Part shown: positions 1 through 7,393 of the stretch, in pieces
Layout: the number at the start of each line of letters is the position of its first letter
Position numbering within the stretch: the first letter of the stretch is position 1
Notes under the pieces: generated by a model
Database searches by the model: none
What the model was told of the DNA's origin: nothing
What the model saw: the letters and a program-made list of their open reading frames with translations, nothing else
Program-made: the position numbers and the translations under genes
Assembly (NCBI GenBank): GCA_900551265.1
Contig: URVL01000103.1
Coordinates: forward strand, 1 to 7,926
Reading direction: 5' to 3'
From: an uncultured Eubacteriales bacterium
Lineage (GTDB): Bacteria; Bacillota; Clostridia; Oscillospirales; QAMX01
Length of the DNA stretch: 7,926 nucleotides

Positions 1-1722
1 AATATCGCCGACCAGGTGAAGGAAAAACGGCTGGACGGTATATCCGACCTGCGTGACGAGTCCGACCGCAACGGCATGCGGATTGTCATAGAGCTTAAGC
101 GCGACGCCAATGCGCAGGTGGTTTTAAACCGGCTTTTTATGCAGACGCAGCTCCAGTCAAGCTTTTCCATTATCATGCTCGCGCTGGTGAATAACCAGAC
201 GCAGCCGCGTATTCTCTCCTTGCGCCATATTCTGGACGAATACCTGGCCTTCCAGGAGGACGTCATTACCAGGCGTACGCGCTATGACCTGAGAAAGAGC
301 CGGGAACGCGCGCATTTGCTCGAGGGATTGCTGATTGCGCAGGATCATATTGATGAAGTCATTCGGATTATCCGTTCTTCCTATGACAACGCAAAACAGA
401 ACCTGATGGAACGCTTCGGGCTGGATGATGTACAGGCCCAGGCAATTCTTGATATGCGCCTGCGCGCCCTGCAGGGTATGGACCGCGAAAAACTGCAGCA
501 GGAATATCATGAAATTGAAGAAAAAATCCAGTACTATGAGAGCCTTTTGGCTGATCCGGCGCTCATTCGTGGCGTTTTGAAAGATGAGCTCCTGGAAATC
601 CGGAAAAAATATGGAAATGAGCGCATCACGGAAATCCAGGACGCGGACGACGAGCTGGATGTGGAGGACCTGATTGAAAACGAGTTGTGCGTCTATACCT
701 CCACGCGCCTTGGTTACATTAAACGGCTGCCCGCCACGGCATACCGTACGCAGCGGCGCGGTGGACGCGGCGTTTCCGGCATGGCGACGCGCGAGGAGGA
801 TCTCGTCTCCTCCGTGTTTGTCACGATGTCGCACAATGTCATTTTGTTTTTTACCAATAAGGGTCGCGCTTTCCGTCTGAAAGGCTATCAGATCCCGCTG
901 GCTTCGCGGAATGCAAAGGGTACGAATATGGTTAATCTTCTGCAATTGGAACCGGAGGAGAAAGTGACGGCAATTCTGCCAATTGAAGTGGACGCCGCCG
1001 AACCTGAAGATGAAAATCTGCCGGATATGGAGGAAGATCTGACGGAGAGCGGACATTATCTCTTTTTTGTCACAAAGCTTGGCACGGTGAAACGCGTCAA
1101 TGTCGATTCCATTGGAAAGATTCGGAAAAGCGGACTGCGTGTCATCAGTCTCCGCGAGGGTGACGAGCTGATCAGCGTGTTCCATACGGACGGGACAAAA
1201 ACCATTATTCTGGCTTCTCACAATGGACGCGCTATCCGCTTTGCAGAAACAGAGGTGCGCGTCATGGGCCGCACGGCGGGCGGGGTGCGCGGAATCGAAC
1301 TGCCCGAAGGCGACCGCGTTGCCGGCGCCGCTGCCGTGACGGGCGACGAGCTTCTGCTCTCTGTCACGGAGAAGGGATATGGCAAACGCACAAAGGTTGC
1401 CGATTATCCGATCAAGCATCGTGCGGGCCTTGGTGTGATCAGTCATGATGTAACGGAGAAAACCGGCTATGTCGCGGGCATCCGCGTCATTGACGAGGAG
1501 GAAGATTTGCTGCTCATCACCTCCGACGGACAAATCATCCGCATGGGTGTAGCGGATATCCGCGTTTGCGGACGAGCGAGTCAGGGCGTGATCCTGATGC
1601 GTTCGGCAAGCGAAGTGATCGACATTGCATCCGTTTCGCGCGAGGACGAGAATGAGGAAGAAGAACCCGGCGAAGAAGCCGGCACGGAACAGACAGAAAA
1701 AGAACCGGAGGAAGAAGAATGA
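1..1722 (+). CDS. gyrA: DNA gyrase subunit A, 3' portion (5' end outside window)
   Basis: GyrA is the DNA breakage-reunion subunit of gyrase (A2B2), which introduces negative supercoils using ATP. The frame is open from base 1, giving 573 residues before the TGA; about the first third of a usual 800-880-residue GyrA is missing, including the catalytic tyrosine and the quinolone-resistance region. What remains is the tower/coiled-coil region (roughly residues 50-215, with a long charged helix and the typical LDMRLRALQGMDREKL stretch) and then the beta-pinwheel DNA-wrapping domain. The GyrA-box QRRGGRG is at bases 751-771, which separates GyrA from ParC because ParC lacks an intact box. Repeated blade motifs follow (TNKGRAFRLKGYQIP, SHNGRAIRF, TEKGYGKRT, TSDGQIIRM). 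An acid-rich insertion lies at 985-1050 and the protein ends in a strongly acidic tail. The stop overlaps the next start. Identification is secure. Confidence 0.97.
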   Translation, partial: NIADQVKEKRLDGISDLRDESDRNGMRIVIELKRDANAQVVLNRLFMQTQLQSSFSIIMLALVNNQTQPRILSLRHILDEYLAFQEDVITRRTRYDLRKSRERAHLLEGLLIAQDHIDEVIRIIRSSYDNAKQNLMERFGLDDVQAQAILDMRLRALQGMDREKLQQEYHEIEEKIQYYESLLADPALIRGVLKDELLEIRKKYGNERITEIQDADDELDVEDLIENELCVYTSTRLGYIKRLPATAYRTQRRGGRGVSGMATREEDLVSSVFVTMSHNVILFFTNKGRAFRLKGYQIPLASRNAKGTNMVNLLQLEPEEKVTAILPIEVDAAEPEDENLPDMEEDLTESGHYLFFVTKLGTVKRVNVDSIGKIRKSGLRVISLREGDELISVFHTDGTKTIILASHNGRAIRFAETEVRVMGRTAGGVRGIELPEGDRVAGAAAVTGDELLLSVTEKGYGKRTKVADYPIKHRAGLGVISHDVTEKTGYVAGIRVIDEEEDLLLITSDGQIIRMGVADIRVCGRASQGVILMRSASEVIDIASVSREDENEEEEPGEEAGTEQTEKEPEEEE

Positions 1723-2384
1723 CGAAACTTGCCGCAGTGTTTGATTTAGACGGCACGCTGCTTGATACCATAGACGACCTTGCGTACGCGGTGAATACCG
1801 CGCTGACGGAAAATGGATTTCCTACCCATCCGCGCGAGGCATACTTTTACTTCGTGGGAAACGGTGCGAGGACGCTTGTGCAGCGCGCTTTGCCGCAGAA
1901 TGTGGACAAAGCAGTCTTTGAAACGGTTTATGCGCGGTATTCAGAGCTCTATGAGGCCCACTGGAATGTGTTTACAAAGCCGTATGACGGCGTGCTTGAC
2001 ATGCTGGCAGCGCTGCGTGCGGACGGTATTCCCATGGGCGTTGTATCCAATAAGGTGCATGACCGCACACTTGAGGTCATTGACACCTACTTCCCGAATA
2101 CTTTTGACGCGGTGTTTGGCAACCGTCCCGGCGTGCCGCTGAAACCCGATCCCGCCGGTGTGTTCGACGCGCTCACAGCGCTCGGCTGCGATCCGGCGCA
2201 TGCCTTCTATCTGGGCGATACCGGCGTGGATATTGAGACGGGAAAACGGGCAGGCATCTATTCCGCAGGAGCTCTGTGGGGCTTCCGCACGGCGGAGGAG
2301 CTCACCCAGGCGGGCGCGGATATCCTCTGCGCCTCCCCTGCCGACGCACTTGCCGCCGCAAGGGCGTTTTATGCAAAGCTGTAA
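1719..2384 (+). CDS. HAD-superfamily hydrolase, phosphoglycolate phosphatase-like
   Basis: This 221-residue cytoplasmic phosphatase has all four haloacid dehalogenase motifs. Motif I is FDLDGTLLDT, with nucleophile Asp9 and acid/base Asp11. Motif II is Ser110-Asn111 in GVVSNK. Motif III is Lys142 in LKPDP. Motif IV is LGDTGVDIETG, with Mg-binding Asp167 and Asp171. An alpha-helical cap between residues 18 and 85 and the KPDP signature place it in the Gph/PGP subfamily (2-phosphoglycolate to glycolate plus phosphate, clearing an oxidative and DNA-repair by-product). Pyrophosphatase PpaX or another sugar-phosphatase is equally possible from sequence alone, so I give no gene symbol. The ATG overlaps the gyrA stop as ATGA, and a GGAGG at 1707-1711 sits 7 bases upstream inside the gyrA acidic-tail codons, so translation is probably coupled to gyrA. 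Length is normal for the family. Confidence 0.87.
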   Translation: MTKLAAVFDLDGTLLDTIDDLAYAVNTALTENGFPTHPREAYFYFVGNGARTLVQRALPQNVDKAVFETVYARYSELYEAHWNVFTKPYDGVLDMLAALRADGIPMGVVSNKVHDRTLEVIDTYFPNTFDAVFGNRPGVPLKPDPAGVFDALTALGCDPAHAFYLGDTGVDIETGKRAGIYSAGALWGFRTAEELTQAGADILCASPADALAAARAFYAKL

Positions 2385-2390
2385 ACTGAT

Positions 2391-2429
2391 AACATCCTTG
2401 CAGTGTATGGAGACGCTGCAAGGATGTTT
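2391..2429 (+). terminator. Hairpin at the end of the gyrA-HAD unit, probable terminator
   Basis: Arms 2391-2403 (AACATCCTTGCAG) and 2416-2428 are perfect reverse complements (13 bp). Three further inner pairs (T2404-G2415 wobble, G2405-C2414, T2406-A2413) reduce the loop to six bases. It starts 6 bases after the HAD stop codon, the usual place for a transcript end. Only three T residues follow before a C, so it is a weak intrinsic terminator by the U-tract rule; it could instead be a 3'-end stabilising stem. The hairpin itself is directly visible; its role is inferred from position. Confidence 0.6.
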
Positions 2430-2474
2430 CATATAGAAGGCGTGTACGTATTCAACGGAAAGGTGGATTTTTTC

Positions 2475-2915
2475 ATGCAATATGTAAGAATTTATGAGAT
2501 GCCTCCCTGTAAAATGGTATCGTCCGGCGTTGGCATGTTCGGAGAGGAAAAATTCGAGTCGTTTGAGAGATGGTTTTCAAAGCAGAAGAAAAGCATGTTT
2601 CCGAAAGATTTTTTATTTTGGAATGACACCGGTTTTCAATGGTTATACCTTTATGAGGAACAGACAGATATTCCAGATGGTTTTGAGATTGTGGAATTCC
2701 AGGGAGGACTTTACGCTGTCGTGACCGATATAGATCAGAAAACAGATGTTGCGAGTATGAAAGCCGAAGTAGATCAATTTTTGAGTGAAAACGGATTGGA
2801 ACGTGATCCGTCGCGGCTGGAATTGGGAAATATTATTACATCGCCGCTCGCACATGAAATTCTGGGATACGAGCAAATGGACTATTATACTCCGGTTAGA
2901 AAGAAAAACAATTGA
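2475..2915 (+). CDS. Stand-alone GyrI-like / AraC-type effector-binding domain protein
   Basis: The 146-residue product resembles the bacterial transcription-activator effector-binding (GyrI-like, SOUL-related fold) domain found at the C-terminus of some AraC regulators, here without any helix-turn-helix. Recognisable stretches are the N-terminal YEMPPCKMVSSGVGMFG, an aromatic-rich core (FPKDFLFWNDTGFQWLYLYE), EIVEFQGGLYAVVTDIDQKT, and the C-terminal ITSPLAHEILGYEQMDYYTP. Such domains bind hydrophobic or cationic small molecules in a cleft with an acidic residue; the ligand here is unknown. No signal peptide or membrane segment is visible. I chose the ATG at 2475 because AAGGTGG lies about 8 bases upstream and the family similarity begins there; an in-frame GTG at 2403 falls inside the preceding hairpin. 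Base composition and codon use look more AT-rich than gyrA or secA, which may hint at a different history. It appears to be a single-gene unit. Confidence 0.8.
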   Translation: MQYVRIYEMPPCKMVSSGVGMFGEEKFESFERWFSKQKKSMFPKDFLFWNDTGFQWLYLYEEQTDIPDGFEIVEFQGGLYAVVTDIDQKTDVASMKAEVDQFLSENGLERDPSRLELGNIITSPLAHEILGYEQMDYYTPVRKKNN

Positions 2916-2995
2916 GTTTTTCGTTTTGACGGGTTTCCGTTTCAGGTATTGTCTGCTGCATATGCTTTTATGGGAATATTTTTGCGGCAAACCGT

Positions 2996-3033
2996 GAACG
3001 AATCTGAAAAGAATCGTTAAATATTCGTTTTTT
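2996..3033 (+). terminator. Weak candidate terminator after the effector-binding gene
   Basis: AACGAAT at 2997-3003 is the reverse complement of ATTCGTT at 3023-3029, which runs into a six-T tract (3028-3033). The loop is long (19 bases) and the stem is AT-rich, and an alternative pairing of AACGA (2997-3001) with TCGTT (3014-3018) is also possible. It is placed correctly to end the 2475-2915 transcript before the secA promoter, but the predicted stability is poor. Confidence 0.35.
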
Positions 3034-3035
3034 CG

Positions 3036-3065
3036 CTGTTCTTTTCCTGCCTGTGGTGGTATAAT
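3036..3065 (+). promoter_or_regulatory. Extended -10 promoter for secA
   Basis: A perfect TATAAT at 3060-3065 is preceded by TG at 3057-3058, giving the extended -10 TGGTATAAT. No good -35 is present at 16-18 bases (closest are CTGTTC/TGTTCT around 3036-3042), as is common for extended -10 promoters read by the housekeeping sigma factor. Transcription would start near 3071-3073 and give an ~83-base secA leader. Confidence 0.65.
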
Positions 3066-3077
3066 ATACTTGTATTT

Positions 3078-3148
3078 CTGTGGGTATGACTCACAGGCGG
3101 CCAGTCTGCCGGGCGCTTTTTATAGGGCGCACGGCAAACAAAAGAGGA
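3078..3148 (+). promoter_or_regulatory. Structured secA 5' leader and Shine-Dalgarno
   Basis: Three stems can be drawn in the leader. CTGTGGGT (3078-3085) pairs with ACTCACAG (3089-3096) around a 3-base loop. GGCGG (3096-3100) can pair with CTGCC (3106-3110). TGCCG-G-GCGC (3107-3116) can pair with GCGC-A-CGGCA (3127-3136). The second and third share 3107-3110 and so exclude one another. The Shine-Dalgarno AGAGGA (3143-3148) is 6 bases before the secA ATG and lies just outside the last stem. The pairings are read directly; a regulatory role is only inferred, and I recognise no known riboswitch or leader family. Confidence 0.4.
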
Positions 3149-3154
3149 TGAAAC

Positions 3155-5914
3155 ATGTTCAAGAAGACAATTGAAAAGCTGTTTGGGACGCACAGCGACC
3201 ACGAACTGAAAAAAATCAAACCGATTATCGATAAAATTGAAGCTCTGGACGCAGAGTATGCCGCAAAGACCGATGAGGAATTGCGCGCAAAAACGGACGA
3301 GCTGAAAGCCCGTTATGCGGCGGGCGAAACGCTGGACGACCTGCTGCCGGAGGCGTTTGCCAACGTTCGTGAGGCGGCCTGGCGTGTGATCGGCGAAAAA
3401 TTCTTCCATGTCCAGCTCATCGGCGGCGTGATTCTTCATCAGGGGCGTATCGCTGAGATGAAAACCGGCGAAGGAAAAACGGAAGTCGCTACCATGCCCG
3501 CTTATTTGAACGCCTTAACCGGCGAAGGCGTGCATATCGTTACGGTCAACGACTACCTCGCGAAAGTCGGCGCAGATCTGATGGGAAAGGTGTATCGTTT
3601 CCTGGGCCTCACGGTCGGTACGATTCTGCATGATATGACGAATGCCCAGCGCCGCGAGGCATATGCGTGCGATATTACGTATTGTACGAATAACGAGCTG
3701 GGCTTTGACTATCTGCGTGACAATATGGCGATTTATAAGTCCGACATGGTGCAGCGCGGGCATGCCTTTGCCATTGTCGACGAGGTGGACTCCATTCTCA
3801 TTGACGAGGCGCGTACGCCGCTGATTATTTCCGGCCAGGGCGAAGATTCCACGGAGCTTTATAAGATCGCAGATAACTTTGCGAAAACTGCGCGCGCCCT
3901 GCGTGTGAAGGAGATCGACGCCAAAGAGGAACAGGACGACATCGACGCGGACTATATCGTGGATGAAAAGGCGCGTACCGCCGTCCTCACGCCAAAGGGC
4001 GTGGAAAAGGCGGAGCATTTCTTCAATATCGACAACCTCACAGACCCGGAAAACGCGACGCTGGCACACCATATCAACCAGGCGATCAAGGCGCGCGGCG
4101 TCATGCAGCGAGACGTAGACTATGTGGTTCGCGATGGCCAGGTCATCATCGTAGACGAGTTTACCGGCCGTCTCATGTACGGCCGGCGCTATAACGAGGG
4201 ACTGCATCAGGCCATCGAGGCCAAAGAAAACGTGAATGTCCGCCGCGAAAGCAAAACGCTTGCCACCATCACATTCCAGAACTTTTTCCGTCTTTATCAA
4301 AAGCTCTCCGGTATGACCGGTACGGCGCTGACGGAGGAGGACGAGTTCCGGCAGATCTATAAGCTCGACGTGATTGAAATCCCGACAAACCGTCCTGTCA
4401 TCCGTGTGGATCATCCGGACGTTGTTTACCGCACGAAAGATGCCAAATACCGCGCGATTGTCCGCCAGGTGGAGGAATGCGCGGCAAAGGGCCAGCCGGT
4501 TATGGTTGGTACCGTTTCAATTGAAGTTTCGGAGCATATTTCCAAGCTTTTAAAAGCGAAGGGGATCCGCCACGAGGTGTTGAACGCCAAATATCATGAG
4601 CGTGAGGCGGAAATCGTCGCGCAGGCGGGCCGTTTCGGCGCCGTGACCATTGCGACGAATATGGCGGGCCGTGGTACCGACATCAAGCTGGGCGGTAACG
4701 CGGATTTTCTGGCAAAGTCGGAACTCTCCCGCATGGATTTTGAACCGGAAGTGGTGGCCGAGGCCGTTGGATATGCGGAGACGGAAGATGAGAAAATCCT
4801 CGAGGCGCGTGGAATCTATAAGTCGCTTCTGGAAAAGTATTCGGCCGGTATCCGCGAAAACGCAGAAAAAGTTATTGCGGCGGGCGGTCTCTTTGTGCTG
4901 GGTACGGAGCGCCATGAGTCCCGACGGATTGACAATCAGCTGCGCGGCCGTTCCGGCCGTCAGGGCGATCCCGGCGAGAGCCGGTTCATCATCTCCATGG
5001 AAGATGATATCCTGCGTCTTTTCGGATCTGAGCGCATTCAGAATATGATGGAAAATCTGGGCATCGATGAGGATATGCCAATTGACCAGAAAATGCTCAC
5101 CGGCGCGATTGAAAACGCCCAGCGCCGCGTGGAAAGCCGCAACTTTGAAGTGCGTAAGCACGTGCTCGAGTACGACGACGTCATGAATGTGCAGCGCGGC
5201 GTAATTTACGGCCAGCGCGCGGAAGTGCTCGACGGGAAGGATTTAAAGGAACAGATCCAGAAATGGACGACAAATGTACTGACAAACGCCGTCAACGCGG
5301 AATTTGGCGAGACGCCGGGAATTGAACCCGCGCAGCTGGAGATTCTGCGTCTGAAATTTGAGGGGATTGAGCTGCCGGAAGGCGCGTTTGCGTATCCGGA
5401 GGAAGCGCTGCCGTCCTTGACGAGCGAGGAAGTGCTTGCAAAGATTTTGCCGCTTGCCGAGGCGCGGTATGAAGAAAAAGAGCAGGAGCTGGGCGAACGC
5501 GTGATGCGCGAGGCGGAGCGCGTGATTATGCTGCGGAATGTCGATTTGAAGTGGATGGACCATATCGACGCGATGACGGAGCTGCGCCGCAATGTCGGTT
5601 TGCGCGCCTATGCGCAGCAGGATCCGGTGATTGAGTATAAGCGCGAGGGTTATGACATGTTTGAGGCCATGATTGCCTCGATTCAGGAGGATACCGTGCG
5701 CGGCGTTTATACCGTACGCATCCGAGGCGCGGAGGAGCCGAAGCGCCAGCAGGTGGCGAAGGTGACGGGTGAAAGTCACGGCGGCGGGGATGGAACGGTG
5801 AAAAAGCAGCCCGTACGCGCGGCGAAAAAGCCGGGCCGCAACGATCCCTGTCCCTGCGGCAGCGGAAAAAAGTATAAAAACTGCTGTCTTTTGAAGGAAA
5901 ATCAAAAGGCGTAG
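3155..5914 (+). CDS. secA: Protein translocase ATPase SecA
   Basis: SecA is the motor that binds preproteins at the SecYEG channel on the inner face of the membrane and drives export by ATP hydrolysis. The 919-residue product is complete. NBD1 carries Walker A MKTGEGKT (residues 102-109) and the DEAD-like [20 protein letters not shown] (208-227). The preprotein cross-linking domain follows (about 225-375, with an acidic stretch [15 protein letters not shown]). NBD2 has [17 protein letters not shown] and the arginine-finger region [17 protein letters not shown]. Then come the helical scaffold/wing and the two-helix finger region ([16 protein letters not shown]). The C-terminus has the zinc-binding motif with Cys899, Cys901, Cys910 and Cys911, which contacts SecB or ribosomes in other species. 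It is somewhat longer than B. subtilis SecA (841) and close to E. coli (901). The usual Firmicute partner prfB is not downstream. The start has a good ribosome site and matches the canonical N-terminus. Confidence 0.99.
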   Translation: MFKKTIEKLFGTHSDHELKKIKPIIDKIEALDAEYAAKTDEELRAKTDELKARYAAGETLDDLLPEAFANVREAAWRVIGEKFFHVQLIGGVILHQGRIAEMKTGEGKTEVATMPAYLNALTGEGVHIVTVNDYLAKVGADLMGKVYRFLGLTVGTILHDMTNAQRREAYACDITYCTNNELGFDYLRDNMAIYKSDMVQRGHAFAIVDEVDSILIDEARTPLIISGQGEDSTELYKIADNFAKTARALRVKEIDAKEEQDDIDADYIVDEKARTAVLTPKGVEKAEHFFNIDNLTDPENATLAHHINQAIKARGVMQRDVDYVVRDGQVIIVDEFTGRLMYGRRYNEGLHQAIEAKENVNVRRESKTLATITFQNFFRLYQKLSGMTGTALTEEDEFRQIYKLDVIEIPTNRPVIRVDHPDVVYRTKDAKYRAIVRQVEECAAKGQPVMVGTVSIEVSEHISKLLKAKGIRHEVLNAKYHEREAEIVAQAGRFGAVTIATNMAGRGTDIKLGGNADFLAKSELSRMDFEPEVVAEAVGYAETEDEKILEARGIYKSLLEKYSAGIRENAEKVIAAGGLFVLGTERHESRRIDNQLRGRSGRQGDPGESRFIISMEDDILRLFGSERIQNMMENLGIDEDMPIDQKMLTGAIENAQRRVESRNFEVRKHVLEYDDVMNVQRGVIYGQRAEVLDGKDLKEQIQKWTTNVLTNAVNAEFGETPGIEPAQLEILRLKFEGIELPEGAFAYPEEALPSLTSEEVLAKILPLAEARYEEKEQELGERVMREAERVIMLRNVDLKWMDHIDAMTELRRNVGLRAYAQQDPVIEYKREGYDMFEAMIASIQEDTVRGVYTVRIRGAEEPKRQQVAKVTGESHGGGDGTVKKQPVRAAKKPGRNDPCPCGSGKKYKNCCLLKENQKA

Positions 5915-5949
5915 GAATGGCTTTGGTCCATACAATTGCATGATGTAAC

Positions 5950-5965
5950 GCTGCCACCGGGTAGC
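5950..5965 (+). promoter_or_regulatory. Small GC-rich hairpin upstream of the secA/pnuC terminator
   Basis: GCTGCC (5950-5955) pairs with GGTAGC (5960-5965), with one G-U pair, closing an ACCG tetraloop. It lies between the secA stop and the large terminator hairpin. CGCT (5949-5952) plus CACC (5955-5958) could alternatively pair with GGTGAGCG (6016-6023) inside the terminator, so a switching role is conceivable. I do not recognise the motif. Confidence 0.3.
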
Positions 5966-5972
5966 TTGCGCT

Positions 5973-6032
5973 GCGGCGCCCATCAACACATCGTTAGGTC
6001 TTAGAAGATGTGTCTGGTGAGCGCCGCTTTTT
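5973..6032 (+). terminator. Strong rho-independent terminator between secA and pnuC
   Basis: A long hairpin is visible: GCGGCGC (5973-5979) with GCGCCGC (6021-6027), a C/A mismatch, CATCA (5981-5985) with TGGTG (6015-6019), a bulged C6014, then ACACATC (5986-5992) with GATGTGT (6007-6013). That is 19 pairs around a 14-base loop, followed directly by TTTTT (6028-6032). It would end the secA transcript. Because it also precedes pnuC with no obvious separate promoter in between, it could act as an attenuator controlling read-through into pnuC. Confidence 0.8.
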
Positions 6033-6041
6033 CTGAAAAAA

Positions 6042-6063
6042 TCCCGCCAGAGTTACCGCGGGA
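6042..6063 (+). promoter_or_regulatory. Short hairpin ahead of the pnuC ribosome site
   Basis: TCCCGC (6042-6047) is the exact reverse complement of GCGGGA (6058-6063), with a 10-base loop. It ends 19 bases before the pnuC Shine-Dalgarno GGAGGG (6083-6088) and does not cover it. There is no U-tract. Its function is unknown. Confidence 0.35.
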
Positions 6064-6095
6064 CCCCATGTTTTATGATTTTGGAGGGTTTTCGT

Positions 6096-6806
6096 ATGTG
6101 GAAAAATCCTTTTTCCGGATTGAAAAAAAGAGAGTGGTTTCTGTGGGGCATGTCCCTGCTTGTGGTTGCCGTATCCAATTTTCTTACGGGCAGCGTTCGT
6201 CCCGTTCTGCTCATCGCAACGCTTGTCGGTGTGACAGCTCTGATTTTTGTCGCGCGCGGCGACGTTTGGGGGCAGGTGTTGACGGTACTTTTCAGCGTGC
6301 TGTATTCCATCACGTCGCTGGAATTCCGGTATTATGGCGAAATGATTACCTATCTGGGTATGAGCGCGCCGATTGCGGCGCTCTCTGTCGTCACATGGCT
6401 TCGGAATCCGGTGGAAAAGGGGAAAAATGAAGTGCGGATTCATACGCTGACCGGACGCCAGACGGTTCTCATGCTGGTTCTGGCCGCCGTTGTGACGGGC
6501 ATCTTTTATGTGATCCTCAAAGCGTTTGATACGCCGAACCTGGCGGTCAGTACGGTTTCCATTACGACCAGTTTTCTCGCCTCCTATCTCATGCTTTACC
6601 GAAATTCCTACTACGCGCTGGCATATGCTGCAAACGATGTCGTGCTGATCATTTTGTGGGTGCTTGCCGCGTTGGAGGAACTTACCTATGCGCCGATGAT
6701 CGTCTGTTTTGGCATGTTTCTGATCAACGACCTCTATGGTTTTGTCAGCTGGAAGGCCAGGGAAACCAAACAGGCCGCTGCCGCGCGGCATGTGCGCGCC
6801 GGATGA
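6096..6806 (+). CDS. pnuC: PnuC-family nicotinamide riboside/mononucleotide transporter
   Basis: The 236-residue membrane protein is predicted to bring nicotinamide riboside (or NMN) into the cell by facilitated diffusion, with trapping by a kinase, for NAD salvage. Seven hydrophobic segments can be seen, at about residues 15-30, 34-53, 57-72, 81-102, 122-142, 149-168 and 180-213, the last long enough to split in two. Family features include GDVWGQVLTVLFSVLY (55-70), the loop YGEMITYLG, and the C-terminal NDLYGFVSW (211-219), which matches the conserved Asn/Tyr/Trp block of PnuC. I start at ATG 6096 because GGAGGG (6083-6088) is 7 bases upstream; the in-frame ATG at 6075 would add seven residues and precede that site. 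A riboflavin or thiamine PnuX/PnuT specificity cannot be excluded. It sits alone after the secA terminator. No TPP or preQ1 riboswitch signature was found upstream. Confidence 0.86.
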   Translation: MWKNPFSGLKKREWFLWGMSLLVVAVSNFLTGSVRPVLLIATLVGVTALIFVARGDVWGQVLTVLFSVLYSITSLEFRYYGEMITYLGMSAPIAALSVVTWLRNPVEKGKNEVRIHTLTGRQTVLMLVLAAVVTGIFYVILKAFDTPNLAVSTVSITTSFLASYLMLYRNSYYALAYAANDVVLIILWVLAALEELTYAPMIVCFGMFLINDLYGFVSWKARETKQAAAARHVRAG

Positions 6807-6901
6807 CGCCGCAGTATCTGCCGCTTGCAAAAAAGATAAAATTGTGGTAAAAATATTATAAACGTATGTATTAAGAGGGAATTTTTTGAAGGAAGCGGTT
6901 T
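6807..6901 (+). promoter_or_regulatory. AT-rich intergenic region ahead of the LysR gene
   Basis: This 95-base gap turns strongly AT-rich from about 6828 (runs of A and TATTATAAA around 6854-6862), which suggests a promoter, but I cannot pick a -35/-10 pair with good spacing (TTGTGG 6842-6847 with TATGTA 6865-6870 is a poor match). The ribosome site for the LysR frame is GAAGGAAG (6888-6895), 6 bases before the ATG. No terminator for pnuC is visible. Confidence 0.35.
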
Positions 6902-7393
6902 ATGAATATTTTGCATTTGAAGTATGCTGTGGAAGTGGAAAAAACACATTCGATTAACCGTGCGGCGGAAAATCTTTTTATGGCGCAGCCGAACCTGAGC
7001 CGCGCAATCCGCGAGCTGGAGGAGTCGCTTGGGATCACGATATTCCGGCGCACGTCGAAGGGAATTTCCGTAACGCCTCAGGGCGAGGAATTTTTACAAT
7101 ATGCGAAGAAAATCCTTGCGCAGATTGATGAAGTGGAGTCCCTTTACAAAAATGCGAAAACGGGAAAGCAGAGCTTTTCGATCTCCGTCCCGCGCGCGAG
7201 TTATATTTCCGCGGCCTTTACGGAATTTGCAAAGAAGATCGATCTCTCCAAACCGGCGGAGTTCATTTATAAAGAGACGAATTCTCTGCGCGTGATCAAT
7301 AACATTTTGCAGGCGGACTATAAGCTGGGAATTTTGCGGTATCAAAAGCCCTTTGAGCAGCATTTTAAAACGGAGCTCTATGAAAAGGGCCTG
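6902..7393 (+). CDS. LysR-family transcriptional regulator, 3' part lost at a chimeric join
   Basis: The first ~160 residues are a LysR-type regulator. A winged helix-turn-helix spans about residues 4-62, with the family hallmark [20 protein letters not shown] (18-37) followed by the wing [25 protein letters not shown] linker helix follows (63-90) and then the start of the periplasmic-binding-like effector domain ([16 protein letters not shown] from 91; [17 protein letters not shown] 139-155). A normal member is about 290-310 residues, so roughly half the effector domain is missing. From residue ~160 the same uninterrupted frame becomes valyl-tRNA synthetase. Codon choice up to here matches the upstream genes (Thr: 7 ACG, 1 ACA; Pro: 3 CCG, 1 CCT, 1 CCC). 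The target and effector are unknown; a role in controlling pnuC is possible by adjacency only. The exact end given is arbitrary within the shared Tyr-Glu-Lys-Gly-Leu stretch. Confidence 0.85.

Noticed and set aside
157..1533. Long minus-strand open frame (458 codons) across gyrA.
   Set aside because: It lies wholly antisense to an unmistakable gyrA; its product is low-complexity shadow sequence with no recognisable family, and arises from the codon bias of the sense strand.
2403..2474. GTG at 2403 as start of the effector-binding protein.
   Set aside because: It falls within the preceding hairpin, has no ribosome site, and the extra 24 residues do not resemble the family; ATG 2475 has a good site.
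3515..4414. Minus-strand open frame (299 codons) inside secA, with further ones at 4550-5161 and 5243-5989.
   Set aside because: All are antisense to secA, with no plausible ribosome site or family similarity.
6075..6095. ATG at 6075 as start of PnuC.
   Set aside because: It lies upstream of the only good Shine-Dalgarno (GGAGGG, 6083-6088), which is correctly spaced for ATG 6096.
5915..6095. Known riboswitch (TPP, preQ1, cobalamin) or T-box upstream of pnuC.
   Set aside because: The TPP CUGAGA element, a preQ1 pseudoknot tail and a B12 box were not found. The ACCGCGGGA at 6055-6063 slightly recalls a T-box end but lacks the GGUGG part and a specifier stem.
5994..6830. Minus-strand open frame (278 codons) across pnuC.
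   Set aside because: The sense strand encodes a clear multi-pass PnuC protein with a good ribosome site; the antisense product is His/Arg/Gln-rich shadow sequence.
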